In this document: positions 1 through 6,905 of the stretch, in pieces
Position numbering within the stretch: position 1 is the stretch's first letter
Layout: each line of letters opens with the position of its first letter
NCBI GenBank assembly: GCA_002423705.1
Contig: DINW01000076.1
Location: 3,593-11,858 of the forward strand
DNA length: 8,266 nucleotides
Reading direction: 5' to 3'
From: Clostridium sp. UBA5530
Lineage (GTDB): Bacteria > Bacillota > Clostridia > Clostridiales > Clostridiaceae
Notes under the pieces: model-generated
Seen by the model: the letters and a program-made list of their open reading frames with translations, nothing else
The model's database searches: none
Told to the model about the DNA's origin: nothing
Program-made: the position numbers and the translations under genes

Positions 1-388
1 TAGAGTTGGGGCTGACATGATAAAAGCATGGGGAGGATATGCACCAGGATTTGGTATGATAGGTACATTGGTAGGACTTATAAACATGCTTGTATATCTA
101 GATGACTCAAGTAAAATTGCGTCTGGAATGGCAGTAGCACTTATAACTACATTTTATGGTTCTATTTTAGCTAATTTACTTTTTAATCCTATGTCCGCAA
201 AGCTAGGTTTAAAGAATGACAAAGAAGTTTCTATGAGAGAACTTTTGCTAGAGGGAATTTTATCTATACAATCAGGAGTAAACCCAAGAATTGTTGAAGA
301 AAAGCTTATATGCTATTTGTCTCCACAAGAAAGAAAGCAGTTTTCTGCTTCATCAGCACAGGGACAAGAGGTGAGTGCTAATGACTAG
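1..388 (+). CDS. motA: Flagellar motor stator protein MotA/PomA type (3' part only)
   Basis: C-terminal half of the stator subunit that, with MotB, forms the inner-membrane ion channel driving flagellar rotation. The reading frame is open from base 2 (R-V-G-A-D before the Met at 17), so that Met is internal and the gene begins upstream of the window; 128 of roughly 260 residues are present. Visible are the last two membrane helices. The first carries YAPGFGMIGTLVGLI, with the conserved helix-3 proline and the Thr equivalent to PomA T158. The second carries MAVALITTFYGS followed by the second conserved proline in FNPMSAKL. A cytoplasmic tail follows with the family pattern EGILSIQSGVNPRIVEEKL. 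The stop overlaps the start of motB by 8 nt. The wording of both helices is closer to PomA/MotP (Na+ type) than to E. coli MotA, but ion choice cannot be proven from a fragment. Confidence 0.95.
   Translation, partial: RVGADMIKAWGGYAPGFGMIGTLVGLINMLVYLDDSSKIASGMAVALITTFYGSILANLLFNPMSAKLGLKNDKEVSMRELLLEGILSIQSGVNPRIVEEKLICYLSPQERKQFSASSAQGQEVSAND
368..375 (+). promoter_or_regulatory. Ribosome binding site deciding the motB start
   Basis: GAGGTGAG lies inside the 3' end of motA with 5 nt between it and the ATG at 381. An alternative in-frame GTG at 375 would overlap this Shine-Dalgarno sequence and is therefore unlikely. The placement implies that motB translation initiates within the motA coding region. 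Confidence 0.75.
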
Positions 389-1109
389 AAGAAAAAAGAG
401 AGGAAATGATGGAGGAGGCTTGACGGGGAAAGAGTGGATGGATACCTATTCAGACATGGTAACTTTGCTTTTAACCTTCTTCATACTTCTATATACCTTT
501 TCCAGTGTTGATAATAATAAATTGAAGTCTATATCTCAAGCTTTTCAAAGTATGTTTAGTGGACAATCAGGTCAGAATATGTTCGATTATAATGAAAATG
601 TAGGAGATAGTCCAGTTACTGGTGAAGAGGTTCAACTTCCTAATGAAGGAGAAATTGATTCCATGTATAATCAAGTTAAGAATTTTGTGGATGCAAATAA
701 TATGGAAGCTGATGTGCAAATAAGAGAGGACGACAGAGGGGTAATTCTTCAAATAAAGGATAGTATTTTATTTGAATCTGGAAAGTCAGACTTAAAAGAG
801 GATAGTAAAGCCATGTTGAATAAGATAAATAGTCTTATAACTACTTTCCCTAATAACATAATAATAGAAGGACACACAGATAATGTTCCAATAAATAATG
901 ATAAATTTAATAGTAATTGGGAATTGTCTAGCGGTCGTGCTTCTACTGTAGTAAGATATTTTGTAGAAGATAAAAAGCAAAAACCTGATAGATTTACAGC
1001 ATCAGGCTGTGGAGAGTTCAAACCCTTAGTAGCAAATGACAGTGATGAGCATAAAGCTCAAAACAGAAGGGTTAACATATTAATAGTTGCAACAAAGAAG
1101 GAGAGTTAA
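381..1109 (+). CDS. motB: Flagellar motor stator protein MotB (OmpA-like peptidoglycan anchor)
   Basis: Stator subunit that pairs with MotA and anchors the motor to peptidoglycan; 242 aa, normal for the family. After a basic N-terminus (TRRKKR), one membrane helix spans about residues 19-43. Its Asp25 in YSDMVTLLL is the conserved ion-binding aspartate (D32 of E. coli MotB, D24 of PomB). A linker/plug region follows. The OmpA-like domain occupies about residues 105-238, with EGHTDN at 153-158 and NRRV at 228-231 as the peptidoglycan-binding signature. The start at 381 is chosen over GTG 375 because the ribosome binding site covers the latter. A Cys stands in the G-C-G-E motif near residue 210, where an aromatic residue is usual; this looks tolerable. 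It overlaps motA by 8 nt and ends 2 nt before fliL, so it is co-transcribed and probably translationally coupled. Confidence 0.97.
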   Translation: MTRRKKRGNDGGGLTGKEWMDTYSDMVTLLLTFFILLYTFSSVDNNKLKSISQAFQSMFSGQSGQNMFDYNENVGDSPVTGEEVQLPNEGEIDSMYNQVKNFVDANNMEADVQIREDDRGVILQIKDSILFESGKSDLKEDSKAMLNKINSLITTFPNNIIIEGHTDNVPINNDKFNSNWELSSGRASTVVRYFVEDKKQKPDRFTASGCGEFKPLVANDSDEHKAQNRRVNILIVATKKES

Positions 1110-1111
1110 TA

Positions 1112-1570
1112 ATGAGTGAAGAAAAGAACAAGAAAGAACCAAAAGGGAAGAAGGGATTAATAGTTGTTATTGCACTACTTCTAGTTATAATCATTGGAGG
1201 GGGAGCCTTTGGATTCTACTATTTAAAGCTTAAAGCAAATTCAGCACCAAAGGAAGAGAAATTTGTAGAAGCAAGTTATAGCTTGGATGAAATAATTATA
1301 AACTTAGCTGATGAAGGTTCTAAAAGATATGTTAAGGTAAAAGTAGTTGTAGCTTATGATTCTAAGAATAAAGATTTAGCCACAGAGGTGGAGAGCAAGG
1401 CATACATTTTAAGAGATTTAACCTTAAATGCATTAAATTCTAAAAAAGTTGCAGATTTAAATCCAAAGGGAAGAGAAACTTTAAAAGATGAACTTTTAGT
1501 GAAATTTAATTCAACCTTAACCAATGGAAAACTAACTAACATATATTATCACGACTTTTTAGTACAATAG
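1112..1570 (+). CDS. fliL: Flagellar basal body-associated protein FliL
   Basis: Single-pass membrane protein that surrounds or supports the stator near the basal body and affects motor torque and stator stability. At 152 aa it has a typical length. A charged Lys/Glu-rich cytoplasmic leader (residues 1-14) precedes one hydrophobic helix (about 15-37, rich in Ile/Val/Leu and Gly). An extracytoplasmic domain follows, with EASYSLDEIIINLADEG at its start and a C-terminal IYYHDFLVQ that matches the family's terminal FxxFxxQ pattern. AAGGAGAG at 1098-1105 sits 6 nt before the ATG. It follows motB by 2 nt, consistent with a stator-linked role. The family is divergent in sequence, so the call rests on topology, the termini and gene order together. 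Confidence 0.93.
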   Translation: MSEEKNKKEPKGKKGLIVVIALLLVIIIGGGAFGFYYLKLKANSAPKEEKFVEASYSLDEIIINLADEGSKRYVKVKVVVAYDSKNKDLATEVESKAYILRDLTLNALNSKKVADLNPKGRETLKDELLVKFNSTLTNGKLTNIYYHDFLVQ

Positions 1571-1582
1571 AGGAACATAGTC

Positions 1583-1939
1583 ATGGTGTTTGATATAGTT
1601 AAAGCTATATTTTCCTTTATAGTAGTACTGCTTCTTTTGATTATAACTTTAAAATATGGCGGGAATAAATTGGAAGATATGCAGCGACACAAGTATATAA
1701 AAATTTTAGATAAAGCATCTTTATCCAAGGAAAATTCTTTAGCATTAGTTAAGATAGGAGATGAAGCTTATGTGATGTCTTCTTCAGCTAAAGGGATAGA
1801 AATTCTCCAAGAGGTTTCTAAAGAAGATATTAAAGCTTTAGATGAAAAGCGAAAAGTAGAGCAATTTAGTTCTATGAAGGAATATTTGGCTAAACTAAAT
1901 TTAAAAGGAAGAATAAACAATGAAAAAGAAAAAAAGTAA
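1583..1939 (+). CDS. fliO: Flagellar biosynthesis protein FliO
   Basis: Small membrane protein that in other bacteria assists assembly and stability of FliP in the export gate. It has 118 aa. One N-terminal membrane helix (about residues 5-24, SFIVVLLLLIITLKY) is followed by a small cytoplasmic domain with the pattern IKILDKASLSKENSLALVKI and then GDEAYVMSSSAKGIEIL, which resembles the FliO fold (sometimes annotated FliZ in Gram-positives). The C-terminal tail is Lys-rich. AGAGGA at 1569-1574 precedes the ATG by 8 nt. Its last 20 nt overlap fliP, so the two are probably translationally coupled, fitting FliO's role as a FliP chaperone. Sequence conservation in the family is low; the position directly before fliP is strong support. 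Confidence 0.9.
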   Translation: MVFDIVKAIFSFIVVLLLLIITLKYGGNKLEDMQRHKYIKILDKASLSKENSLALVKIGDEAYVMSSSAKGIEILQEVSKEDIKALDEKRKVEQFSSMKEYLAKLNLKGRINNEKEKK

Positions 1940-2687
1940 GATATTAATTGTGGCCTTGTTAACTATTTTCTTTATAGGTGCGTTTCATATAGAAGCAAAA
2001 GCTGAGCCTATACAAGTGCCTAAAGTAAATATTTCCGTAGATGGAACAGAAAATCCTAAGGACTATGTAAGCAATATAAAACTTTTACTAGTACTAACAG
2101 TTCTTAGTATGTTGCCAGCCTTTGTAATTATGATGACAAGCTTCACTAGAATCATAGTGGTGTTTTCATTTTTAAAGAGTTCCATGGGAGCACAACAGGC
2201 CATACCTAATCAAATATTAGTAGGACTAGCCTTGTTTTTAACTATATTTATAATGAGTCCAGTTTATACTGATATTAATAACAATGCTTTTAAACCGTAC
2301 ATGGAAGGTACAATCTCACAAGAAGAGGCCATGACCAAAGGATCTAAACCCTTAAGAGAATTTATGCTAAAGCAAACTAGGCAAAAGGATCTTCAACTTT
2401 TTGTAGAAGCATCAGGTATGAAAGAGGATGTGGATAAGGATACAATACCATTGAAGGTAGTTGTACCAGCTTTCGCTATAAGTGAACTTAAAACGGCTTT
2501 TCAAATAGGATTTTTATTATACATACCGTTTATGATAATCGACTTAGTAGTGGCAAGTGTTCTTATGTCCATGGGAATGTTTATGCTTCCACCAGTTATG
2601 ATATCATTGCCTTTTAAACTTTTACTTTTTGTAATGGTGGATGGATGGTATTTGTTGGTAAAATCTATGATTATGAGTTTCGCATAA
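1920..2687 (+). CDS. fliP: Flagellar type III export gate protein FliP
   Basis: Core subunit of the FliPQR export gate, the inner-membrane channel through which flagellar components are exported. It has 255 aa, with a cleavable-type signal peptide (KKKKSK, hydrophobic core, A-K-A at 26-28), as is usual for FliP. Four membrane segments lie at about 53-72, 92-113, 188-213 and 222-247. Family motifs are present: MMTSFTRIIVVFSFLK near 71-86, and PAFAISELKTAFQIGF at 173-188, which matches the known FliP signature. AAGGAAGA at 1905-1912 lies in fliO, 7 nt before the ATG, and supports this start, which overlaps the fliO end by 20 nt. The stop is 13 nt before fliQ. Confidence 0.98.
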   Translation: MKKKKSKILIVALLTIFFIGAFHIEAKAEPIQVPKVNISVDGTENPKDYVSNIKLLLVLTVLSMLPAFVIMMTSFTRIIVVFSFLKSSMGAQQAIPNQILVGLALFLTIFIMSPVYTDINNNAFKPYMEGTISQEEAMTKGSKPLREFMLKQTRQKDLQLFVEASGMKEDVDKDTIPLKVVVPAFAISELKTAFQIGFLLYIPFMIIDLVVASVLMSMGMFMLPPVMISLPFKLLLFVMVDGWYLLVKSMIMSFA

Positions 2688-2700
2688 TGAGGTGTGAATT

Positions 2701-2970
2701 ATGACAGAAAATATGGTATTAGGAATAATAAAAGATGCTATAACCACAGGGCTTAAGGTGTCTGCACCTATATTAGTGGTGGCTATAGTTGTAGGACTTA
2801 TAATAAGTATATTTCAAGCTACTACTCAGATACAAGAGCAAACTTTAACCTTTGTACCTAAGCTAATAGCAGTGGCATTAGTAGGAATACTTACGGGAAG
2901 TTGGATGCTAAGAAATCTAACAGCCTTTACAGAAAGGATATTCTATTTAATTTCTAATATAGTTCAATAG
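2701..2970 (+). CDS. fliQ: Flagellar type III export gate protein FliQ
   Basis: Small export-gate subunit that packs around FliP/FliR in the FliPQR channel. At 89 aa it has exactly the usual size. Two membrane hairpin helices are clear: about 16-37 (VSAPILVVAIVVGLIISIF) and about 51-73. Between them is the highly conserved loop QATTQIQEQTLTFVPK. GAGGTG at 2689-2694 is 6 nt before the ATG. It sits between fliP and fliR-flhB in the canonical P-Q-R order. Confidence 0.98.
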   Translation: MTENMVLGIIKDAITTGLKVSAPILVVAIVVGLIISIFQATTQIQEQTLTFVPKLIAVALVGILTGSWMLRNLTAFTERIFYLISNIVQ

Positions 2971-2977
2971 GAGGAGG
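2970..2977 (+). promoter_or_regulatory. Strong ribosome binding site for a TTG start (fliR-flhB)
   Basis: GGAGGAGG begins on the last base of the fliQ stop codon and ends 4 nt before the TTG at 2982. The doubled GGAGG offers two registers, with spacers of 4 or 7 nt. There is no in-frame ATG until about codon 49, well inside the conserved FliR N-terminus, so this site fixes the start at TTG. Confidence 0.85.
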
Positions 2978-2981
2978 AACC

Positions 2982-4820
2982 TTGATAGATCTTGCATATG
3001 CTTTTGCATTATTTTTGATATTTTTACGATTGGGCACTTATATTGCCTTGGTTCCAGTATTTTTTCCTAATGGGACTCCTAATATTTTGAAGGTAGGATT
3101 ATCCTTTATAATAGGATATATTATAATGCCTGGAGTGGATTACTCAACCTTAGGCAATGTTTTATCAAACTATACAATAATATCTTATTCCATAAATGAA
3201 GTAATGACGGGAATACTTTTAGCATTAACAACTACTTTGTGTTTTAATGTGATAAAAATGGCTGGGGCACTTTTAGATATGCAGATAGGGCTTTCTATGC
3301 TTTCTATGTTTGACCCCAATTCAAAGAGTACATCTACCTTAATAGATAGAATGATGTACTGGATAGCAATTATGGTGTTTTTGATAACAGACACACATCA
3401 CCTATTGCTAAAAACATTAATGGAAAGTTTTAATATAGTTCCTTTAGGACAATCTATCATCTTTGATGGCACCATTATGACCTTTGTAGAGGCCTTTACT
3501 CAATATTTTACTTTAGGTCTTAAGATAGCAGTGCCAATTATTTTAATTATTTTAATAACAGAGCTTACCATGGGTTTGGTAGCTAGAACAGTTCCACAGA
3601 TTAATGTTATGATATTAGGTCTTCCAATAAAGTTGGCTGTAGGACTTTTAACCATAGTCCTTGCATTGCCACTTATAGTGAATTCCATGGAATATATATT
3701 TAATCAATTACCTAATATATTTAAAAAAATATATAAGGTACTGCCCTTTATAATAATCTTCGCTGATGAAAAAACTGAGGAAGCAACACCTAAAAAGAAA
3801 AGTGATGCTAAAAAAAAGGGTCAGGTTGCAAAAAGTAAGGAAGTATCCTTAGCATTAACCTTAGTTGCTTGTACACTAATATTTGCAGTACTAACTCCCT
3901 ATTTAGGTGGAGAATTAAAAAAAGCTTTATATTATTTTTTTGGAGGTTTAAACCAAGGAGAGTTTACCTATGAAATGTTACAAAAAAACACCATAGATAT
4001 AGTGTTATCCTTCATGAAGATATATCTACCTGTAGCTGTTCCCGTAATGATTGTAGGTGTATTTGCTAATTTTATACAATCAGGATTTTTACTTACAGGG
4101 GAGGCTATGAAACCTAAACTTTCAAAATTAAATCCTATAAGTGGATTTAAAAGAATGTTTTCAATAAGGTCTTTAGTAGAGCTTTTAAAAGATACATTGA
4201 TTATAATAGTAGTAGGGTATGTAGGCTTTGGATTTATAAAAGAAAATTATCAGAAGATACTCAATATGGGGATATCTGTTCATATAAATGCATTTCTGCC
4301 AGCCTTTATGGATTTAGTGGTGGATATATTCTTTAGAATAACACTAATAATGGTGGTTATAGCTTTAAGTGATTATATATATCAAAGGCGAATGTATAAT
4401 AAGGAATTAAAAATGACAAAACAAGAGATTAAAGAGGAATTTAAACAATCAGAAGGAGATCCTCAAATAAAAGGAAAGATAAAACAAAAACAAAGAGAAA
4501 TTGCTACTAGAAGAATGATGCAGGCAGTGCCAAATGCAACAGTAGTAGTAACGAACCCTACCCACCTAGCCATTGCTCTTGCTTATGAAGATGGTAATAT
4601 GGGAGCGCCAAAGGTTGTAGCTAAGGGTAGCGATAGAATAGCTCTTAAAATAAAGGAGATAGCTAAGGAAAATAATGTACCAATTATAGAAAATAAGCCT
4701 TTAGCTAGATTAATATATGAAGAGGTAGATTTAAACAGAGAGATTCCAGAAAATATGTATCAAGCTGTGGCCGAAATACTGGCCTTAGTATATAAAATGA
4801 AGAACAAAAAAAGAAGCTAG
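2982..4820 (+). CDS. fliR-flhB: Fused flagellar export proteins FliR-FlhB
   Basis: A single 612-aa polypeptide joins two normally separate export-gate proteins. Residues 1 to about 258 are FliR, a full-length multi-pass membrane protein and the single-copy cap of the FliPQR gate. They carry LGTYIALVPVFFPN at the N-terminus, QIGLSMLSMFDPNS at 101-114 and ARTVPQINVMILGLPIK at 201-217. From about 261 FlhB begins with its hallmark EKTEEATPKKKSDAKKKGQV, then four membrane helices and the loop motif LSKLNPISGFKRMFSIRSLV (380-399). The cytoplasmic switch domain has the self-cleavage motif N525-P526-T527-H528 and ends LARLIYEEVDLNREIP. The usual FliR stop and FlhB start are simply absent; no in-frame ATG/GTG/TTG with a ribosome binding site is seen at the junction. 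Such fusions are known in clostridia. The start is TTG with a very strong ribosome binding site. flhA follows after 14 nt. Confidence 0.97.
   Translation: MIDLAYAFALFLIFLRLGTYIALVPVFFPNGTPNILKVGLSFIIGYIIMPGVDYSTLGNVLSNYTIISYSINEVMTGILLALTTTLCFNVIKMAGALLDMQIGLSMLSMFDPNSKSTSTLIDRMMYWIAIMVFLITDTHHLLLKTLMESFNIVPLGQSIIFDGTIMTFVEAFTQYFTLGLKIAVPIILIILITELTMGLVARTVPQINVMILGLPIKLAVGLLTIVLALPLIVNSMEYIFNQLPNIFKKIYKVLPFIIIFADEKTEEATPKKKSDAKKKGQVAKSKEVSLALTLVACTLIFAVLTPYLGGELKKALYYFFGGLNQGEFTYEMLQKNTIDIVLSFMKIYLPVAVPVMIVGVFANFIQSGFLLTGEAMKPKLSKLNPISGFKRMFSIRSLVELLKDTLIIIVVGYVGFGFIKENYQKILNMGISVHINAFLPAFMDLVVDIFFRITLIMVVIALSDYIYQRRMYNKELKMTKQEIKEEFKQSEGDPQIKGKIKQKQREIATRRMMQAVPNATVVVTNPTHLAIALAYEDGNMGAPKVVAKGSDRIALKIKEIAKENNVPIIENKPLARLIYEEVDLNREIPENMYQAVAEILALVYKMKNKKRS
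3812..3818 (+). other. Possible -1 slippery heptamer A AAA AAG in fliR-flhB
   Basis: An eight-A run (3810-3817) followed by GGG encodes Lys277-279 and Gly280. In the zero frame it reads A AAA AAG, the same heptamer and phase as the E. coli dnaX frameshift site. A -1 shift would meet TAA at 3836-3838, ending the protein shortly after the FliR part. No Shine-Dalgarno-like stimulator is evident just upstream. The motif also occurs in flhF (7532-7538), so it may be only a by-product of Lys-rich, AT-rich coding. Confidence 0.25.
3836..3851 (+). repeat. Perfect short inverted repeat inside fliR-flhB
   Basis: TAAGGA and TCCTTA flank the loop AGTA, giving a perfect 6-bp stem with only two G-C pairs. 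It lies 17 nt after the slippery heptamer and contains the -1 frame TAA. It is too weak, and too far from the heptamer, to resemble a classic frameshift-stimulating hairpin, so chance is likely. Confidence 0.35.
4554..4565 (+). other. FlhB autocleavage site (NPTH) in the fused protein
   Basis: Codons AAC CCT ACC CAC encode Asn525-Pro-Thr-His528. In FlhB, and in the type III secretion switch family generally, the chain breaks between Asn and Pro by asparagine cyclization, which supports the switch from rod/hook to filament substrates. Cleavage here would give a 525-residue FliR-FlhB(TM-CN) part and an 87-residue C-terminal fragment. Confidence 0.9.
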
Positions 4821-4828
4821 AAGGGTGA
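4821..4828 (+). promoter_or_regulatory. Ribosome binding site deciding the flhA GTG start
   Basis: AAGGGTGA resembles the AAGGAGGTGA consensus with two bases missing and stands 6 nt before GTG at 4835. The next in-frame Met is at about residue 28, inside the first membrane helix, so GTG is the supported start. An ATG at 4830 is followed at once by TAG and cannot serve. Confidence 0.7.
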
Positions 4829-4834
4829 TATGTA

Positions 4835-6904
4835 GTGTTATATGAAAATAAGAAGAAGATAAACATAAAGGATGGCCTTAATATTGCAGTAGCCTTTGGA
4901 GTAATTGCTATTGTAATGATGATAATAATTCCTATGCCTACTTCTGTACTAGATATATTGTTGGCTCTTAACATAACCATATCTATTATGATTATACTTA
5001 TGACCATGTTTACTACAGAGGTACTTCAGTTTTCGGTTTTTCCAACCCTTCTATTGTTGACCACCTTGTTTAGATTGGCTCTTAATATATCCTCTACGAG
5101 ACTTATCTTATCACAAGGTGATGCTGGAAAAATAATTGAGGCCTTTGGTAGCTTCGTAGTTGGGGATAACTATGTAGTTGGAATTATAATATTTTTAATT
5201 ATCATAATAATACAGTTTATAGTAATAACAAATGGTGCTGGCAGAGTATCAGAGGTGTCAGCTAGATTTACATTGGATGCTATGCCAGGGAAACAGATGA
5301 GTATAGATGCAGACTTAAATGCGGGGCTTATAGATGAACTAGAAGCCAAGGAACGAAGAGGAAAAATTCAGAGAGAAGCAGACTTTTATGGGGCTATGGA
5401 CGGAGCTTCAAAGTTTGTAAAGGGAGATGCCATAGCAGGTATAATAATAACCCTTATAAATATTCTAGGAGGAATTATAATAGGGGTTGCTATGAGAAAG
5501 ATGGACATTTCTCAGGCGGCACAGACCTATGTTAGATTAAGTGTAGGAGATGGACTTGTAAGCCAGATACCAGCACTGTTGATATCTACAGCTTCAGGTA
5601 TATTGGTAACTAGATCAGGAAGTAGTGAAGGACTAGGAACTCTTTTATCAAAGCAGTTTACTGCTTTCCCAGCCATATTTGCTATAGCATCAGCAGTATT
5701 GGTATTTCTTTCAATATTGCCTGGATTTCCCAAGCTAGCCTTTATTGCTTTAGCTATAGGAGCCGCTGCTATCGCATATGGCTTATATAAAGAAGAAAAA
5801 GAAAAAGTAGCTAAAGATTTAGAGATTGAAGAAGCTGAGATAATAGAAAGTGAAAATAGTGAGCCTGAAAATGTTATGAATCTTATTTCGGTAGAACCTA
5901 TGGAAGTTGAAATTGGTTATGGAGTTATACCTTTAGCTGACGAGGGAGGCGGAGGGGATTTGCTTCAAAGAATAGCTTCTGTAAGAAGGCAATGTGCTAT
6001 TGAAATGGGTATAGTGGTGCAACCTATAAGAATAAGAGATAACTTGCAACTTAAAAACAATGAATATGTTATTAAGATAAGGGGCACTGTTATAGCCAAA
6101 GGTGAGCTTATGCCAGGAATGCTTCTATGTATGGATCCTGCTACGGGAGAGGTGTCTATGCAGGGTATAAAAACAGTAGAACCTACCTTTGGGCTTCCTG
6201 CACTATGGATAAATAGAGATCAGAGAGAAGAAGCAGAGATAAAGGGCCTTACAGTGGTAGATCCAACAACTGTAATGGTAACCCATCTTACTGAGACCAT
6301 AAAGGTACATAGCTATGAACTTATAGGAAGGCAAGAAGTAAAATTGATAATAGATGCAGTAAAAGAAAGATATAGCGCTGTTGTAGAAGAATTGATTCCA
6401 GATTTAATGACCTTAGGAGAGGTTCAGAAGGTGCTTCAAAATCTGCTAAAGGAAAAGGTAGCTATAAAGGATATGGTAACCATATTGGAAACCCTTGCAG
6501 ACAATTCTAGAGTTACTAAGGATTTGGAACTTCTTACAGAGTATGTGAGAATTTCTTTAGGACGAACTATATGTAATCCATTAATAGATGAGAGAGGCAT
6601 TATAACAGTGACAACATTACATCCTGGTATAGAGGAACTTATTGCTAACAATCTTCAAAAATCAATACATGGTAGCTTCCCAGCTATTGATCCAGATACC
6701 ACAAGTAAAATTCTTACTGCTATAAGGGATGTATTAGAAGGAATATATTTTTATGAAAATGTACCAGTTATACTAGTATCACCTAAAATTAGACCAGCTT
6801 TTAAAAAACTTATAGAAATGGTATATCCTCAAGTAGTGGTATTGTCATTAAATGAAATACCTAATGATGTAGAGATTAGAACTGAAGGAGTTGTGACTAT
6901 ATAA
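4835..6904 (+). CDS. flhA: Flagellar type III export protein FlhA
   Basis: Large export-apparatus protein that forms a nonameric cytosolic ring receiving substrate-chaperone complexes and couples proton-motive force to export. It has 689 aa, the normal length. The N-terminal half (to about 318) has around eight membrane helices. FPTLLLLTTLFRLALNISST lies at 69-88, and the FHIPEP-family signature is in the cytoplasmic loop: VSEVSARFTLDAMPGKQM (138-155), then DADLNAGLIDELEAKERRG. An acidic linker (about 319-348) leads to the C-terminal domain with GYGVIPLADE, RRQCAIEMGIVVQPIRIRDN (384-403), FGLPALWI and VVDPTTVMVTHL. A Gln replaces the commoner Pro in the VV-Q-P segment. The start is GTG. It follows fliR-flhB by 14 nt, and its TAA is 1 nt before the flhF ATG. 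Confidence 0.98.
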   Translation: MLYENKKKINIKDGLNIAVAFGVIAIVMMIIIPMPTSVLDILLALNITISIMIILMTMFTTEVLQFSVFPTLLLLTTLFRLALNISSTRLILSQGDAGKIIEAFGSFVVGDNYVVGIIIFLIIIIIQFIVITNGAGRVSEVSARFTLDAMPGKQMSIDADLNAGLIDELEAKERRGKIQREADFYGAMDGASKFVKGDAIAGIIITLINILGGIIIGVAMRKMDISQAAQTYVRLSVGDGLVSQIPALLISTASGILVTRSGSSEGLGTLLSKQFTAFPAIFAIASAVLVFLSILPGFPKLAFIALAIGAAAIAYGLYKEEKEKVAKDLEIEEAEIIESENSEPENVMNLISVEPMEVEIGYGVIPLADEGGGGDLLQRIASVRRQCAIEMGIVVQPIRIRDNLQLKNNEYVIKIRGTVIAKGELMPGMLLCMDPATGEVSMQGIKTVEPTFGLPALWINRDQREEAEIKGLTVVDPTTVMVTHLTETIKVHSYELIGRQEVKLIIDAVKERYSAVVEELIPDLMTLGEVQKVLQNLLKEKVAIKDMVTILETLADNSRVTKDLELLTEYVRISLGRTICNPLIDERGIITVTTLHPGIEELIANNLQKSIHGSFPAIDPDTTSKILTAIRDVLEGIYFYENVPVILVSPKIRPAFKKLIEMVYPQVVVLSLNEIPNDVEIRTEGVVTI
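6884..6890 (+). promoter_or_regulatory. Distant ribosome binding site of flhF
   Basis: GAAGGAG near the end of flhA is the only good Shine-Dalgarno match upstream of flhF, but it is 15 nt from the ATG at 6906, longer than the usual 5-10. An in-frame TGA at 6894-6896 rules out a start further upstream. Initiation is therefore probably helped by coupling to flhA termination, whose TAA is 1 nt before the ATG. Confidence 0.5.
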
Positions 6905-6905
6905 C

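Noticed and set aside
567..1021. Antisense open frames of 60-100 codons opposite motB, and similar ones opposite fliL, fliR-flhB, flhA and flhF.
   Set aside because: They have no ribosome binding sites or recognisable domains and lie wholly opposite well-conserved genes; they are expected by-products of AT-rich coding.
1571..2700. Possible terminators or promoters in the spacers around fliO, fliP and fliQ.
   Set aside because: The spacers are at most 13 nt or are overlaps, and no GC-rich hairpin with a T-run is present; the genes read as one transcript.
3740..3800. A separate internal start for free FlhB near the fusion junction.
   Set aside because: The only nearby ATG (in gctgATGaa, about 3763-3770) is out of frame, no in-frame ATG, GTG or TTG is present close to the FlhB start, and there is no clear Shine-Dalgarno sequence.
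4750..4777. Weak sigma-28-like promoter (AAAA, 16 nt, GCCGAAAT) about 58 nt upstream of flhA.
   Set aside because: The -35 part is poor, the spacing is off, and the bases encode the conserved FlhB C-terminus; the operon needs no internal promoter.
4830..4835. ATG directly followed by TAG between fliR-flhB and flhA, a possible minimal start-stop element.
   Set aside because: The ATG is only about 1 nt from the ribosome binding site, too close for initiation, and the GTG of flhA at 4835 has proper spacing. Such triplets are common in AT-rich DNA.
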